64,000 nucleotides of DNA from Penicillium oxalicum (GCF_001723175.1 NC_064656.1:682001-746000), one strand, 5' to 3'; numbered from the stretch's first letter, positions 11,281 through 25,475 are shown. A program made the numbers and translations. The notes: a model not told the origin generated them from the sequence alone.

Positions 11281-11961
11281 ATTACCGTTATTTGAGGAAC
11301 TGCTATCGCAATGTCATTCCTGTCCAGCTGTCACGAGTTCTCATGTACAACGCGGCTGGCATGGGGGGTTAAGAGCTGGTCCTTGATTTCACAGTGGAGG
11401 CAGAACTGGTTCAGACAATCATCACAGAAACACAGTTCGGCCTGTCTCGAGGAGCCGGGGACTCGAGGAAAAATTATGTAGATACACTGGTACCCGAGAG
11501 ATTTAGTTACTGTCTTGCACTGAAATCTTTTTCTTGTTTTACGTCGTGAGTTGGATGGCTAGAGTGCGAACACACATTTAGAGATTTCGTAGGTGAGTAC
11601 AATAGAATCGGCTATTGTCTGTACAGACATGGAAGGCTTTCTATTTTTATATTGGCCACAGCCGGGGGTATTCCATAGTGCGCAAACAAAAACGGAGAAC
11701 TCTCATAAGTAATATCATGGACGAGATTCTGAACATCGAGAACACACGCTCAAGATGAATGAAACGACCACACCAGCAGGTTTCGAACATAAAGTGAGAT
11801 CAAGCTGAGCTCTCGCGAGGACAAAAAGGCAAAAAGAAAGACGCTAGACCAATTTCAAGGCTCAGAGCCACGTCCTACTATTGAAAGGAGGAACTGAAAT
11901 CGCCCGGACTGTTGGAATGTTGGTAGATGTGTATTGAACCCGGCGAACTCAGACACTTTAT
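11281..11961. other. Convergent intergenic region (3' flanks)
   Basis: About 680 bases between the ends of the complex I subunit gene (+) and MSN5 (-). I see no gene here; it should contain two opposed polyadenylation regions. Confidence 0.5.
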
Positions 11962-14900
11962 TTAGCCGAACATGTCGGCGACACCAGAAAGGTCGGGACC
12001 GTCGTTGATGTCGACGCGCTGAGCCTCCTGCTGAGTCTCCATCTCATTGGTCATGTAGCGATTTTGGATTGCAGTTCGTGCTTTGCGCCGTTCCTCCCGC
12101 GAGCCCAGAATCTTGCCTTGTTCGGCAATGCTCACACCACGAAGGGGCTCAAGGAGCTCGAGAACCAAAGCTCTTTGTTGGCGGGGAGATGTGCATCGCT
12201 GGAGAGAGATCTCCGTGTGTGAGACCTTTTCTGGAGCAATGCCTGGTAGAGAGAGGAACACGGAGCGAGGTGTTTCGCTGCAGACGCCGTATAGTACCCA
12301 GATTGAGGCGATCAGTTGGGCCAGGTCCTTTTGCATATCCACGAAATATGATTCATGAACCGAGGAGATACAGGCCTGCAGAACGTCGGTGCAAATGAAC
12401 TCACGAATGGTAGCAATTGTCGGACTGTTGTGCGGGGGCGCGAAATCGGCCAGAATGGATCGCACCACCCGAGTGATAATGCTGCAGCAGCGTGTGTCGC
12501 GCATCCGTAAAGCGTGGGTACAGAAAAGCATGACAGGCTCAAAGATCTCTGGCGATGATAGGACAAAATGACGAATAGAGTCTGACAGCTCAGGTGGTGA
12601 TTGTGGTGCACTAGGGTCTATTTCGGCTCGATCGGGGTCTAAGCGGATGGAATGTAAGTTTTTTGAAAGAAGCGACATTTGCTGCGCGAGTTCATTTCGA
12701 CCATGTTCGATCTTCTGAACAGAAGTCCTGGAAGCGGGGCGCTTCTTACCTCCTCGTTGGGGATCGAATAGGCTCGCGACCATAATCACAGCAGCGTACG
12801 TCAATTGACGAAGAACACTTTCTGACTTCATCTCATCAGTGAGATCCCCGTCCATGCCACCGTTCTTCCGCTGCTCAATCGTTTCCCATTCAGTCGTAAT
12901 CTTGCGATCGAGGCTACGGAACAAAGTGGCGAGCATTGGCGGCAAGAATTGGGCACGGTATCTGACCGGGCAATCGTCGATCAAACAACGCGAGATATTG
13001 AGGAGAACAGAGAACTGGTGCGATGAAAGGTGCTCTGCATCCTTGAAAAGCGCTTCAGACAAAGGGCCTGGCAATTCGGCAAAGCCGTAGAAATGGTCAC
13101 GCATTCTGCTCATACTGAAAAGCATTGAGTAGCATGATTCTCGTACTGCGCGAATCTTCCCACGGACAGAAGATGCGAAACCTTCGAGGGTTGACCTGGA
13201 AGCAGTAATCTTGGCATAGAACTCGTCCCGACTACCTGTGGAAATACCAGCTTGCCAAAAGCGGTCCGTTAAAATGCGCTCCACCACAGCCCGTATTTCA
13301 TTACTCACTGCCCAGTTGGCCGGATTGTGAAAAGCATGAGCATGGGTGAGTAACTGAACCATAGTGGGGAGGATTTGGGGAATCAGATCTTGCCACATGT
13401 CGCATGCGACCTGGTAGGCAGGGGAGGTTCTTTTCAGCTTGTCGGTCGACACGGCCAGCATAGTTTTCGTACCACGTAGAGGTAGCATCTGGAACTTTCG
13501 AGTCATCTCTTCCTGAACAACCTTTCCTTCATTATCCAGGGAGACAGAGGACCAATCTTCTAGTCTATGGGCCTGTTTTGCCTGCATATAAGATCCGACA
13601 TTCTCCAGACCCAGCATGATGCAGAAGCCCTCGAATGTCGAGCTCATGCGACGGAACTCCTCGTCTTGCCATGCCTCTCGAATGGGCATCAAGAAGCTTG
13701 CCAATCGGCTGTGGCGCAGATTTGGATCCAGGCTACTGGCCCGCTGGATGATGATGAGAAGAATGGATGTCAACTCCATTTGGAGTTTGTCGTCAACGTG
13801 GTTGGCCTGTGTGATCTCTCGAATCTTGGGCTCCAGCAGATCATAGAAAGTAGAGAAGTAGTCAGCGTAGCGTATCGCTAGGCGCCGCAGCTCGTGGCTG
13901 GCTAGACCATGCAATTCCTTGACGGCCTCCGCGTAGACAGGGAATTCAGGCTGGTCAGGAAGACGCGTCATGAGGATGTGCTCAAGGACTTTGAGAGCAT
14001 ATGCGGGGTGGTTATCAAGTGCTTTGGAGGAAATGTCGACCACCAATTTGATGACCTTTTGCTTGATCATGGGATCCTGAGATTTCTCATTAGTGCAAAT
14101 CTAGTGTGAGACGTGAGATGGGCACTACTCACATCAAATGTCCTTTGCATGAGCCTGTACGCCCAGTTCTCCACTGCATGCTCTAATTCTCTTCTTTCCT
14201 GTTCCTATTGCACGGGTCAGGGACAATTGCGCAAGGTAGCCAGAGGAATCCTTACATCTTTTTGGGGCGCCTTTCCGTGAGCCTCGATCCATTTATTGAA
14301 ACCCTTTATCACGGCTTCCACGACCGCAAATTGCGCGTCTGCTCGCATCAGAGGGATCGATGACTTGCTGTAACCTCCCACTGTTGCCGATCATCAATAC
14401 TGTTTCAAAGTTCGAAGTGAGCCATGAGGATTCTTACTTTGAAACGGCTCTACACCATTGTAGAGATTGTCTAGATTCTCATCGACCCGTGCCAGAATCT
14501 CGCGCACGGCCTCTTGGGCGCGTTTCTGCGTGATACTTTCGATGATCGACGAACAGTATCGACGATAATTTCCGAGGAATGCATGTCTCTCTGGAATTGT
14601 GTCAATGTCTTCGACCAAAAATTGGATAGTGGGATCCTCCGAGTCGGTAGGAAGTGACTCCCAACGTATCAAGCGTTGAGTGCAAATAGCGAGAAAGGTT
14701 GGGGTCTGATTGACAACGAATTCCATCGTGTTGATCTTCTGAATGCTCAAGAGTCTCGACCAAAGATGAAGACAGGGAATTGACACAGTCAAGCTTTGGT
14801 GCTGCATGATAGTCAACATGAAGTTGAAGAATGGGGGAAGGTCAAGACGGTGCATTGTGTCGCGCAGGAACCTCTCATCCTCGAGACATCCAGCGACATA

Positions 14901-16047
14901 TGAAACCATCTGTAAAGAGTAATCAGCCTAGATCCTCATACAGACCACTCAATGGTTTCAGTATTGACAAACCTCAGACACTTTCTTCGAAATCAGATAC
15001 TTTGGCTCATCGACATCTTCCGGCCCCACGACCGACCATTGATAAAGGTTCTGAAGGGTGTTCAGGTAGTCATTCTCGAAAATGAGACACACCAGGCCGT
15101 GAGACTCCTCATTTCCCATGTTGTTTCGACCATAGAGCGAATGCAACGCCTCAACTGCAGCCTAGAAAATCCCTTTAGACCCCATATTTAGACGCTGGAG
15201 TGTCGGCGCGCTTGCTTACCAATAACACTTGCTCATCTTGACAAGTCAATGCCCTAAAAATACTGGCTACGACTTGGCCTGCGATGACTGCCTTGTAGAT
15301 TGACCAAGACAGCGCCGATCTCAAAGTCATCAGAGCCTTGACGGCCGCATCGCGTGCTTCAGACGAAGTAGACACATTTTGCACACAACTATCCAAGAAC
15401 TCGCAAATTCGCACGAGCCAACCTTCTTGTCCGCATCGCTGAACCGAGTTGAGTGTCTTTTCGGCATGAATTTGTTCCACGATTGCAGCAGGAGTGAAGA
15501 TCTCGACAAGGGCACGATTCAGTTCAGTTCCGCGCAGAGACGAGACCGTATCCTCACGAAAGAAGACATCCTCTGATAAGGTCTCCAATACGGAGAGCAC
15601 CAGTTCATTGTGTACTAGCGACACCCCCCAGAACTTGACCAGTGCCTCATCCATATCCACCCAATCTAAGCCCCAGCTCTTCTTTGCTGCCTCTGACCAG
15701 AGCTGTGGGATCTTGTTGCGGAAATAACTTGGGTCCTCGGGACGAATGTTCTCCGCAAGTTGTAGGATCATCGATCGCAGGGCCGTGGATTCCTCCGGGT
15801 TGGTGAAGGAAAGGTGACGAAGAACGTGATCTAGTAGAGTTAGACCAAAATACCGTACAACAGCTGCATGATCTTCGCGTGAAGCCAAGAGGAATCCATT
15901 GCGAGCCGCCGCCTCATTCGCCTTCAGAGCCTCGACGAAGGACAAGGCTTCTTTCCGAAGCTCGTTCGTGGATGTAGGACTGTGGATAACTTCTAAGGCA
16001 CGGATAATATCCGCCATCCCAGCCTCTGATAGATCTTCAGCCGCCAT
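11962..16047 (-). CDS. msn5: Exportin Msn5 / exportin-5 family karyopherin
   Basis: Six exons: 16047-15220, 15161-14973, 14909-14438, 14380-14256, 14204-14133 and 14076-11962. They join in phase to 1266 residues, the usual exportin-5/Msn5 length. The start MAAEDLSEAGMADI is followed by the importin-beta N-terminal and Xpo1-like HEAT region in exon 1 (VVRYFGLTLLDHVLRH, KIPQLWSEAAKKSWGLDW). Exons 4-6 carry the conserved block YSKSSIPLMRADAQFAVVEA and continue as HEAT repeats. In fungi this receptor exports phosphorylated transcription factors from the nucleus, and some family members import replication protein A. All introns are short, with CAG/TAG acceptors. The frame is open upstream of the chosen ATG for 62 codons, but the chosen ATG fits family N-termini best. 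Confidence 0.93.
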
Positions 16048-17969
16048 CTTGTCAACGCGATTAGTGGTTATTGGGCGGTGTTGAGCACAAAGCAACAGAA
16101 GGGTCGGAGGTTGGGAAGACGTCAAAAATGTCTCAGGCGCGTTCGGACGCCAACAGAGTGAGAGTTGCGATTGTCCTCGATGCAAATGGAATTTTTTGGA
16201 ACTCTGAATAGATGCGATTGGTGTACCAGCCAATTCAATTGCTCAAGGCGTGGTGCGGTGATTGATATGGCCGTTGAACCTGTCCTTCAGATGATTTGGC
16301 AGTCGGACACAGCACCAACGGCCATTCAACTGCGGTAGTCTCGTGGGATTTAGATGGGTGTGAATGAACGTGTACGTAGGTGATCAATCGGAGCGGATGA
16401 AGGTGGAAAGCAGTTATTGTCAAGCAATCGCCCTAGCTTGTTGAACGAAGACTGTCGAAAGCCAAGCGACGCGGAAGTTTGGTGATTTGCTGGTCCGCGC
16501 TGAGGATTCTCCGCGGGCTAGGCATAACTATGGTCCTTTCCAGACACACCGCTTCTCTCTACTATTTGAAGACGATGAGAGAGACAGAATGCTCTAGATC
16601 TCCATCATCTTTCACATTTTAGGTACTCTAATTGTATCATTGAATTATCAGATGCCACTTTGTGATTACATTTTGCAACATATCTCACCCTCGCTGAATC
16701 GTTATCGATCTGTGCCTGCCCCTCTCCAATTCTGCGGCCAACACACCCACCGCCTAAGATTAGCGCGCAGGAGGCCCACAGTAGGTCTGTCTGGCGCCCA
16801 CGTAAGTACTCGGTACCTATGGGATACATACCAGAGCCTTCACTATTCTGTTATGACGAGGAGTTCTATTGAAGTCGGACTCACAAATAGCAAGGCAATA
16901 AGCGAATACCATCTCGCAACTATCATAATTACTTTCATGAACTTGTCTAGTCCTGCTTTGGTTTGTCTCTCGCAAGATCGAGCCCATGCAAATCAATAAC
17001 ATTACCCTAATCCTTCTCTCGGGTACCTGTATCTGGTGAAATCTCACTCCCGATAAACATTGAAGTATATCCGGACCTCGGATATGGAAGCAGCTCTTCT
17101 CAAGCCGCCAAACGACCAGGGGCTACTTCTATTCGACGTAACTCTAAACCCGCCGGGTGGACCAAACATTGACCGAGGTAGGACTTAGCACTGGTAGATA
17201 ACCCTTACTTACACTTGGTGATACACCGAAACTCGTTCTGTAGGTACTGTACATACCATGGCCTCCAATTACAGGCATAGATTCTGTTCTCATCGACCCA
17301 CTCAAAGTAGTAGCGTGCTTAAGGTTGCCGTCTTCAGCCACATACCCGGATGAGTGAGGTTTCGAGTGGACTGTTCCAGATTTATTGATTTGGTGCTGCA
17401 TCAATTCCTTCGTGTGACTGCGAAGGATATAGCAGTCACTGTGAGAACAGGTACCGGAAAGGAGTGGCATCTGTGCAGGGGACGGCTACATAGAAGACGG
17501 GCGATATTCGCCATAGAAATTGGTGTCCGCAAGACTACCCACTTCTGGCTGAGAGTACAATTTTACTTATGCGAATGATAAAGCTGATTAAAGAAGCTTG
17601 GGCCTTTCATTTGATATTTTAGCAGTCACTCGGCCGCCCAAAGGATATGGCCGGTTTTTCCTGACTCAAGAGTCCGATCCGTCCAGCTCGTGTCAATTAT
17701 TTCCCCGCGTCTATGCTCTCTGCATTCAACGAGGCACCGCAAGCACCTATTTACCAGACAGTGAGTACTGATAATGAAATTAGCTGGGTACTATGCAACA
17801 AGGTAAATGTGCCGAGAACTTCTTGGTAGCTAAGCTCGGGGGCACTATACCGCGCTGCAGGTTGAATTTTCCGCAGGGGTATTTCAAGATTAGATTACCT
17901 AAAGTCTGTGCATGGAGTAGCCAATTTGAACAAACTTGACAAGGGTAAGTGGGTAAGACTAAGGCTGCA
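16048..17969. other. Large intergenic region between MSN5 promoter and steryl-glucosidase 3' end
   Basis: About 1.9 kb. The left part is the MSN5 promoter. The remainder has only short open frames with no recognisable family. Short GGTACC/GTACC-type words recur between 16810 and 17460, but I see no organised repeat or RNA gene. Confidence 0.45.
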
Positions 17970-20347
17970 TTACATGACACGACAATCCCCCTTCTCACAT
18001 CTTTCCAAGTACGTTGCATCCTCACTCGACGAATCATCTACCTGCCCAGGCTTGCGCTTGACACCTTCAATCTTGATGCTTTGATCGCCCTCTGCATGCC
18101 ACCATTGCAATCGAGGTACTTTGATAGATTGAATTTCCTGATAATCAATTTTCCACCTACCCCCGCTGACCGCAACAACAACCTTGCTCTCTGGGAAGTG
18201 GAACTCGGGCAGGTAGATCTCTGTTGGTGCTTCACTTGTCGTGGCAGCTTCTGCGGTTAAAGTCATCGTAAAGGTGCAATTACGAAGGTCAAAGACGTGA
18301 CTTTGCAAAGAACCGCTCACGTAAATCGGACTGGGACGGATGTATGCCTCTGCAGCCCGGTATCCCTTGGGGGTCTGTGAGCTGACACTTGAGATCGACG
18401 GGCTTGTGAGGGCGCGCTTGAGGTTCCGGGGATCAACTTCTGGCTCATCGACGCTACTGTGACTCTCGGAGTAAGCCGGTGATTGGGGGTTCAGTGAGGT
18501 ATAAGTGGCCTTATTTGGAAGTTCCATGTCGTCGCGAGAGTAAATCGACAAATCTTCTCCATTCCATAAGTCACCCCACTTGTGGTTGTTCTAGGAAATG
18601 GTCAGTATCACGTCCCTTAATTCTAACCCATCTTTGCACAATAAAGAAGACACCAACCTCTGTTTGATATAACCAGAGCGTAAAGCCATTGGCGGTGCTG
18701 CCTTCGAGCGCGAAATGATTTGCATCCATTGCACTTGTTTGGCTGCTGTAGTCTCCGTCGTCATAGGCCTTCTTGTTGTCCATGTCATAGGGGATACCAA
18801 TCTCGGTGAAGAGTAAGGGATGATTGCCCATGTATTTCAAGCTTTCCTCCCGAAGAAATTTCAATTGATCACGAAGGCAGTTGCGAATTGCCGTTTCTCC
18901 CACCTTCACGGCGAATGCCGGGGCCCAGTACTTGCCTCGCAGAACACCAATGACATCCACATTGTAAAGCCGATTCCAATGCTTTGTCAAGAGCGTGAGG
19001 CCATCATAATAGTGGACAGCATGGACCATGTTGGGATCATCATCTTTGGTCCCCTTCAAGTCAGGGGGCACTTCCATAACAGGTGGCTGGCACAGTAGAA
19101 TAGCTGCGGGCCATACGTCTCGAATAGCATCCCGATAAGCTCGATAATGATCCATGAAGTAGGAATTGGTGAATATTTCATAGGTCAGTGGCTTTCCAGT
19201 GCTTGGTACCTTCGAGAAATAATCTTTCTGGAGCAGAGTCTCCGTGCTTGGATCCCAGACACCATGCTGGGCCCATATACATTCCCCTAATTTCCAGTCA
19301 GGGTCGCGCCTCCAACCATACTTGCTATCGTCATGGTTCTTGGGCAGCCAGGCCGATTGCCCCTCTGGATCGACGAGTTTTCTGCCTGTCTTGTAGGGAC
19401 CAAAGCTACCGAACGCCCAGGTCGTCTGCTCACACGCCCGGCCAGAACCGGTCAACATGGCTTGAAAGGCGGTAGGCGAGGTTCCAAGCTGAAGCTGCTG
19501 GTCGGGAGGAATCACAGAGATATCCTGGAATCCAATAAGCCCACGGTGAGGCTCATTCATGGTCTCCCAACCAATGACTACCTCATGCTCAACATCTGCA
19601 GCTTCATGGATACGAAACGCTAGATGCTTGCACGCTGCAATGAAATGAGATTGGAGATAATCTTGGATATTCATTCCATCAATGACCGCTTTAGGCGCAA
19701 AGTCACGACCTGCCCAAAAGAGTGTGAACATAGTCTGGCACACCAGGCGCGTGTAATTCGTACTCCAAATCATCTTCGGAAATTCAGCAGGATCGTCATA
19801 AGTATTGTGAACCAGCGCAGCCTCAGTGGCTTTGAATGCTCTAGGGTTCAGTCCTGCCGCATAGAGTGTCCACATAGGTGCGCCTGACCCCCCAGACAAA
19901 CGCGACCACTGCCATCGTCAGCTTTGTACTCCAGTACGCAAAGCAGTTTGCCGTTCAACTCACAACATCCTGGTGGGGATCCATAAAGATATAAAATTCA
20001 TACTGCTTCGCAACTCTGAGGACCTCAATCGTGAATGAGATCCATTCTTCATCATAAATACCCGGTCCAGCGTGCTCGATCGCCTCCCATGTGAAGATGT
20101 ATCGTATGGCGTTGTAACCCCATCTACGTAGTCGCTTGAAATGGGTGTGTGCCTCATCCAACGAGAACGGGCGACCCACGAAGGAAACGTCATCTGCCTC
20201 AAAGAATCCTTCCGAGACGTACGAAGGCATATCCGGACTTTTCGGATACTTGGCATCTCCTGCAACATTGATGCCCCTCAAGACGATCTCTCGGTTTTGG
20301 GGATCGCGAAACACCTTCCCATCAACGTGCAGTTGCAAGAGACCCAT
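17970..20347 (-). CDS. Steryl-beta-glucosidase / glucocerebrosidase-like glycoside hydrolase family 5
   Basis: Three exons: 20347-19964, 19908-18658 and 18590-17970, giving 751 residues. The sequence matches the fungal GH5 enzymes that remove glucose from ergosteryl-beta-glucoside (yeast Egh1, Cryptococcus EGCrP2). Landmarks are LRGINVAGDAKYPKSPDMPS and GYNAIRYIFTWEAIEHAGPG in exon 1. Exon 2 has the acid/base Glu at residue 247 in ETMNEPHRG and the nucleophile Glu at residue 497 in LFTEIGIPYD. Exon 3 continues in phase with NNHKWGDLWNGEDLSIYSRD and ends in a Ser-rich, low-conservation tail. The start is the first ATG (MGLLQLHVDGK). The frame stays open for about 120 bases upstream without an ATG, so an extra 5' exon cannot be excluded. 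The second intron has the less usual donor GTTGGT. Confidence 0.9.
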
Positions 20348-20853
20348 TTTAATGTATTCACGCAAGCTGGCGAGCTCACTATCTTGGACAACAACAAGCG
20401 AGATAGAATCTGGTCTTGAAACCTCAATTTTGCCGTGGAAATATGGTAGTTCGAGAGGTTTCTTGAGCTGCCTCTACAGATCAGATGGTTGCTGAGGACT
20501 CGCTAGCTTGATGGAACCGCGAAACCCTATAGAAGAAGTTATCAGCCATTATTGACCACGGGTTGACCCTGGGCACAAACTGTACATGAGAGGAGCCGCT
20601 GATAGTGAGAATTGAGAGCAAGCTTCAGTTATGCCTTCCACGACAAGATTTAATGAGGGCGATTTCAGATCAGCCACGAGAAGAAGCAGCGTGATGGATA
20701 TGCGGAGAGCAGCTGACCCCAACCCTGGCATGGCAGCCCGATAACCGATAAGCCCGCCGGCCCGTGACGTATCTGCGCTAACCGATCGACCACCAGTTCT
20801 CCAACACACCGAGAACCTCCCCACTCCCCTCAGACAGATCGCAATCGGGGATC
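20348..20853. promoter_or_regulatory. Divergent promoter, steryl-glucosidase and SKI3
   Basis: About 500 bases between two divergent genes. A GATAAC at 20740-20745 is followed by GATAAG at 20747-20752, about 100 bases upstream of the SKI3 ATG. The half nearest the glucosidase keeps an open frame continuous with its coding sequence. Confidence 0.45.
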
Positions 20854-23800
20854 ATGTCGAGCAAGGCTGCATTGAAGGCCGTAAGAACCGCCTTGGACAC
20901 CAAGGACTATGCGGCTGCTGCTGATAAAGCTAAGGCACTAGTCCAAAATGATCCCCAAAATTACCATGCGTAAGTTCTTGTCGCGTCTTTTTGTTTGATC
21001 CGCTGAGCTAATCCTGTTATCAATTCATTTTACCAGCAACGTTTTCCTTGGACTAGCGAACGACAGGTTGAATGAATTTGCTGCATCGGAACAAGCATAC
21101 CTTGCTGCGACAAAAATCAAACAGAGCGATCGCACTGCTTGGCAAGGGCTGATCAATTTGTACGAAAAGCAAGGCGGGTCAAAGCTGGATGCATACCATG
21201 ATGCGGTTCTGAAGCTTGGTCAAATCTTCGCAGATTGGTACGATCGTGACAAGCTCTCTCTTATATTTTAGCATGATCTAATATTACTACTTTCTAGTGA
21301 CGAGAAAGAACGATGCCAGGATGTTGTCGACAAATACATCAAACTGGCTCGAAGGCAGAACGATAAAGCTCAGTACCGGAAGGCCCTCGAACTACAACTT
21401 CCGAACTCTCCGCTCTACTCTTTCCTTGAAGGCCGACTCGCCCACCCGTCCCTGACCTACCTTCGTATGATCGAAATTACCGAGTCGCTCGAGAAAGAAT
21501 ACATCAACCGAGAAATTGGTGAACGAAGAACACGTCTCGGTGCAACCAAAGAAAGTGTTACGATCGAGGTCAAACGTGATGCATTCCGTAAAAGCCAGCT
21601 TGAGGACCTGTATCGAGGCCTCATTGATTGGACAAATGACGACGCCGTGCGTCGCCAGTATGAAGAGAAGCTTTTGAGCCGGGCTTACGAGGAACTTGAG
21701 CTCCTCGGCACTGGAAAAAAGCCGGCCAAGAGGAAGGAAATCCTGCGTGCGGCGCAAGATATGGTCATCATCAAACATCCTTTTGAGCTTGCTTGGAATA
21801 TTGTACTCGAGTGGAAAGATATTGAAGAGTACTCCGAATGGGACGTCGGTGTGCTGCGCGAGTACATTGAGTTTTTCCCCGAGAGCGGGTTGGCAAAGGT
21901 TCTCAAGGGTTTCCTTGCTACTGAACTGTCCCCTTTTCCACGGGAAGATAATGAAGCGAAAGAGGTTGCAGGCAACAAAGCCTTGGGCAAAGATGCTGAA
22001 AGTTCCGAGGCTGTCGAGGCCTTCGACGCTACAGATGCTGCCGAAGCAGGGACTGCAGACAGACTGATTCTCATGGCGGAGGGACTCGAATCAGCTCCGT
22101 CGTCTGTAATTGCTCACCGAATCATGGCCGATCTCTACTTGCTCCTCGAAGAATATGAGAGTGTCGTGGACGTTGCTCGCAAGGGCCTCCGAAACATTGC
22201 CGACTTCGTCAAACTCACCGGATGGAAGTGCCAAAATAACACGGACGCCTTAAATATCATTCTCGCGAACGCTCTCATCCCGTACCAATCGCCTCGACAC
22301 CACCCGGAAGCAAAATCCATCTTCGAGACTATTCTCCAACAGAAGCCGACCTCCACTGTCTGTCTATTGGGGATCGGTCTCATCTTAAAGGTTGACCAGG
22401 ATTACCAAAATGCAGCGGATTATTTGAACCGTGCGTTGGAGCGTGATCCCACGAATATCAAGATACGCGGCGAACTCTTCTGGTGTAAAGCCTTGAGTGG
22501 CGATCTGGAGAACAGTCTGTACGGTCTCCAAAGTGCTCTTGATCAATTGAACGAACAGCAACCGCAGAACAAGTCGTTCAAATCCGAGCTTCTCTACCGA
22601 ATTGGTTATTGCCAATGGCAGCTTGACACTTCCACGGCTGCACGCAAAGATCGCAACGGCGCTTACGCCAGCTTCCTCGCGTCGATAAAGGCCAACATGA
22701 ATTTTGCACCGGCATACACAAGCCTCGGTTTCTACTACGCAGACTACAAGAAAGACAAGACTCGAGCACGCCGATGTTTCCACAAAGCTTTCGAGTTGTC
22801 TTCTTCGGAGACTGAAGCTGCGGAGCGCCTTGCACGAGGCTTTGCTGATCAGAAGGAATGGGATCTAGTTGAGGCAGTTGCGCAAAGGGTTGTTGACTCA
22901 GGATATGCTAAGCCTGCCCCAGGCTCCAAGCGAAAGGGACATAGTTGGCCTTATGCGGCTCTGGGCACTGTCCAGATCAACCGCCAGCAGTACGCAAAGA
23001 GCATAGTTTCATTCCAAGCCGCGTTGCGGATCAGTCCGGAAGATTACCATTCCTGGGTTGGATTGGCAGAAAGCTACCACCATTCTGGCCGATACATTGC
23101 AGCCACAAAGGCGTTTGAGCATGCGCGGGAGCTTGAGTCGACTCTGTCGAAGGAGGAGAAAGATCACATTTGGTTCGCGCGGTACATGATGGCGAATGTG
23201 AGACGTGAGCTCGGCATGTATGACGACGCCATTGCCAGCTATGAAGATGTCCTGACTACACGCCCCGATGACATCGGTGTCTCTATCGCACTTTTACAAA
23301 CATTGACTGAGAGCTCGTGGAAAAGTCTTGATTCGGGTCTGTTCAATGATGCGGCAGAGCTCGCCTGCAAAGCTATTCGAGTAGCCGGATCACTCGTGAC
23401 TGCGGACAGCAACATTTTCAATCTCTGGAAATCAGTGGGTGATGCTTGTTCAAACATGACCTTTATCAAGAAAAAGATGAGCAAACTTTCTTTTCCGGAA
23501 TGCAAGGCCTTGTTGACGTACGATTTGGATCCCGTTGCATTCGATATCATGGCAGAGGTTGATGGTGTGAGCCGGGATTGGCTTGACACAATTGACAGTG
23601 CCGGCGAGCAATCAGCCGATTTTGGTATCTTTGTGGCAATCCTAGCATACAAACGTGCCCTCTCAGTATCGAAACAAGACGCCCACGCGCAAGCCGTAGC
23701 ATGGTACAACCTGGGATGGGCGGAGTACAGGGCATACCTGAGTGTGCACCGCGAACACGGAACTAAAGGCAAGAAGCCTCGGAAGTTCTTGAAGGCCTCG

Positions 23801-25264
23801 ATGCGATGCTTTAAACGCGCCATTGAGCTTGAGGCTGGCAATTCAGAGTTCTGGAATTCGCTTGCGGTGGTGACCACCGCCATGAGTCCAAAGGTGGCTC
23901 AGCATGCTTTTGTAAGAAGCCTGCATCTGAATGACCGGAGTGCTCAAGTCTGGACAAATTTGGGTGCGCTTTATCTTCTGCACAACGACACCCAGCTTGC
24001 AAACGAGGCATTCACGCGTGCCCAGTCTACCGACCCGGATTACGCTCAAGCGTGGGTGGGTCAGGGTCTTCTCGCGCTTCTTTACGGAGATGCAAAGGAG
24101 GCGCGGGGCCTCTTTGAGCATGCCTTCGATATCTCTAATTCGTCTGCGATGTTACCCAAGCGTCAATACGCCCTCACTCTGTTCGATCATCTGCTTGGAG
24201 ACTCTTCTGCATCGAACGAGGTCTCGCAGCTCATTCAACCTTTCTTTGCTCTGCAACAGCTCTGCTCGCAAAATCCATCCGATCTTCCCTTCATGCACCT
24301 TTCTGCCTTGCTGGCCGAAAGGATGGGCGAATTCTCTTGTGCCGGGTCTAATCTGGAAGTTGTTTGCCTGGCCATGGAATCGGAGTTTGAGAATACCGAA
24401 TCTCCTTCCTCCTTGTCTAAATTTGCTCAAGCGAATGCAGACATGGCTCGTGTGCATCTCGCGAATCATCGTTATGCGGAAGCGGCCGAAAAAGCTGAGA
24501 CTGCGCTGACATTGTCAGGTGAAGAGGACGCCGAATCATTTGACGCTGACGCGTGTCGTAAACTTCGGCTTTCGGCTCACCTCACAGCAGGTTTGGCATT
24601 CTATTTCCTCAAGTCCATGGATCAGGCCATCGATATGTTTGGAAATGCCCTCCAGGAAGCCAATAATGACCCAGACGTCGTGTGTCTTTTGGCCCAAGTG
24701 CTCTGGGCAAAGGATGGCGAAGAAGAGCGTTCTTTAGCACGACAGCAACTATTTGACTGTGTGGAAAGCCATCCTGAGCATGTCGGTGCCGTGACGCTTC
24801 TCGGGGCTATCGCCCTGCTCGACGAAGACCGGGACGCCATTGAAGCGGTCGAGGCTGGGCTTCACAACATCATTACGCGCGATGACATTGATATTCACGA
24901 CCGCGCCAAAGTCGTGAAGCTGCTCGCCGCTATTTCAGCCATGGGATTCAATGACAGGGCAAACCTACCCGAAGACCTTCGCCAGATCGGCGAGGCGACT
25001 GCAGCAATCATGCTATCGCCCAGTCAGCCTCAGGGGTGGATGGAACTTTCCAAAGTTTCGGATAGCTCTTATCCAGCAGAGATTTCCATTCAACGTGCTC
25101 TCCGCAGCGTACCCCCTCACGGAAGTCTGGATGCCACCGACCTCTGCCAGGCTTACGCGCAAGCGGGCACTGCCGAGGATGGCTTCCGAGCTATCATGGT
25201 GGCTCCATGGAAAAAGGACGGCTGGGAAGAATTGAGGCATGGCTTGTCCAACGTTGGCGCGTAG
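20854..25264 (+). CDS. ski3: Superkiller protein 3 (Ski3), TPR scaffold of the Ski complex
   Basis: Three exons: 20854-20969, 21037-21237 and 21298-25264, encoding 1427 residues, close to the family length. The protein is almost entirely tetratricopeptide repeats. Examples are the N-terminal KAVRTALDTKDYAAAADKAK and later repeats such as YQNAADYLNRALERDPTN and AWVGLAESYHHSGRYIAATK (with W for the A in the sequence start of the motif family). A low-complexity Ala/Glu/Asp insert lies near 21,950-22,060. With Ski2 and Ski8, Ski3 forms the cytoplasmic complex that feeds mRNA to the exosome for 3'-5' decay and non-stop decay. The second intron (21238-21297) could be misread as coding to a stop at about 21271. 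Divergent from the steryl-glucosidase and convergent with RMI1, with 211 bases between stops. Confidence 0.93.
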
Positions 25265-25475
25265 TCACTCATTGTTGACCGATACTGTCCATTCTGTTGT
25301 CAGATAAGTCATTTGTAACGAATCCAGAAAAAACAGCCTTTCGCGCGTTTCGGTCCCTTCTCCATCCACTTCGTAAAGCGTAAATCGATAAACAATACCT
25401 GACACAGGCCAAGTTGCGAGGATGAGGGTTGAGATGAAAGGGGACCACCATTAAGTCACGGATGCTTTCGTAGTC

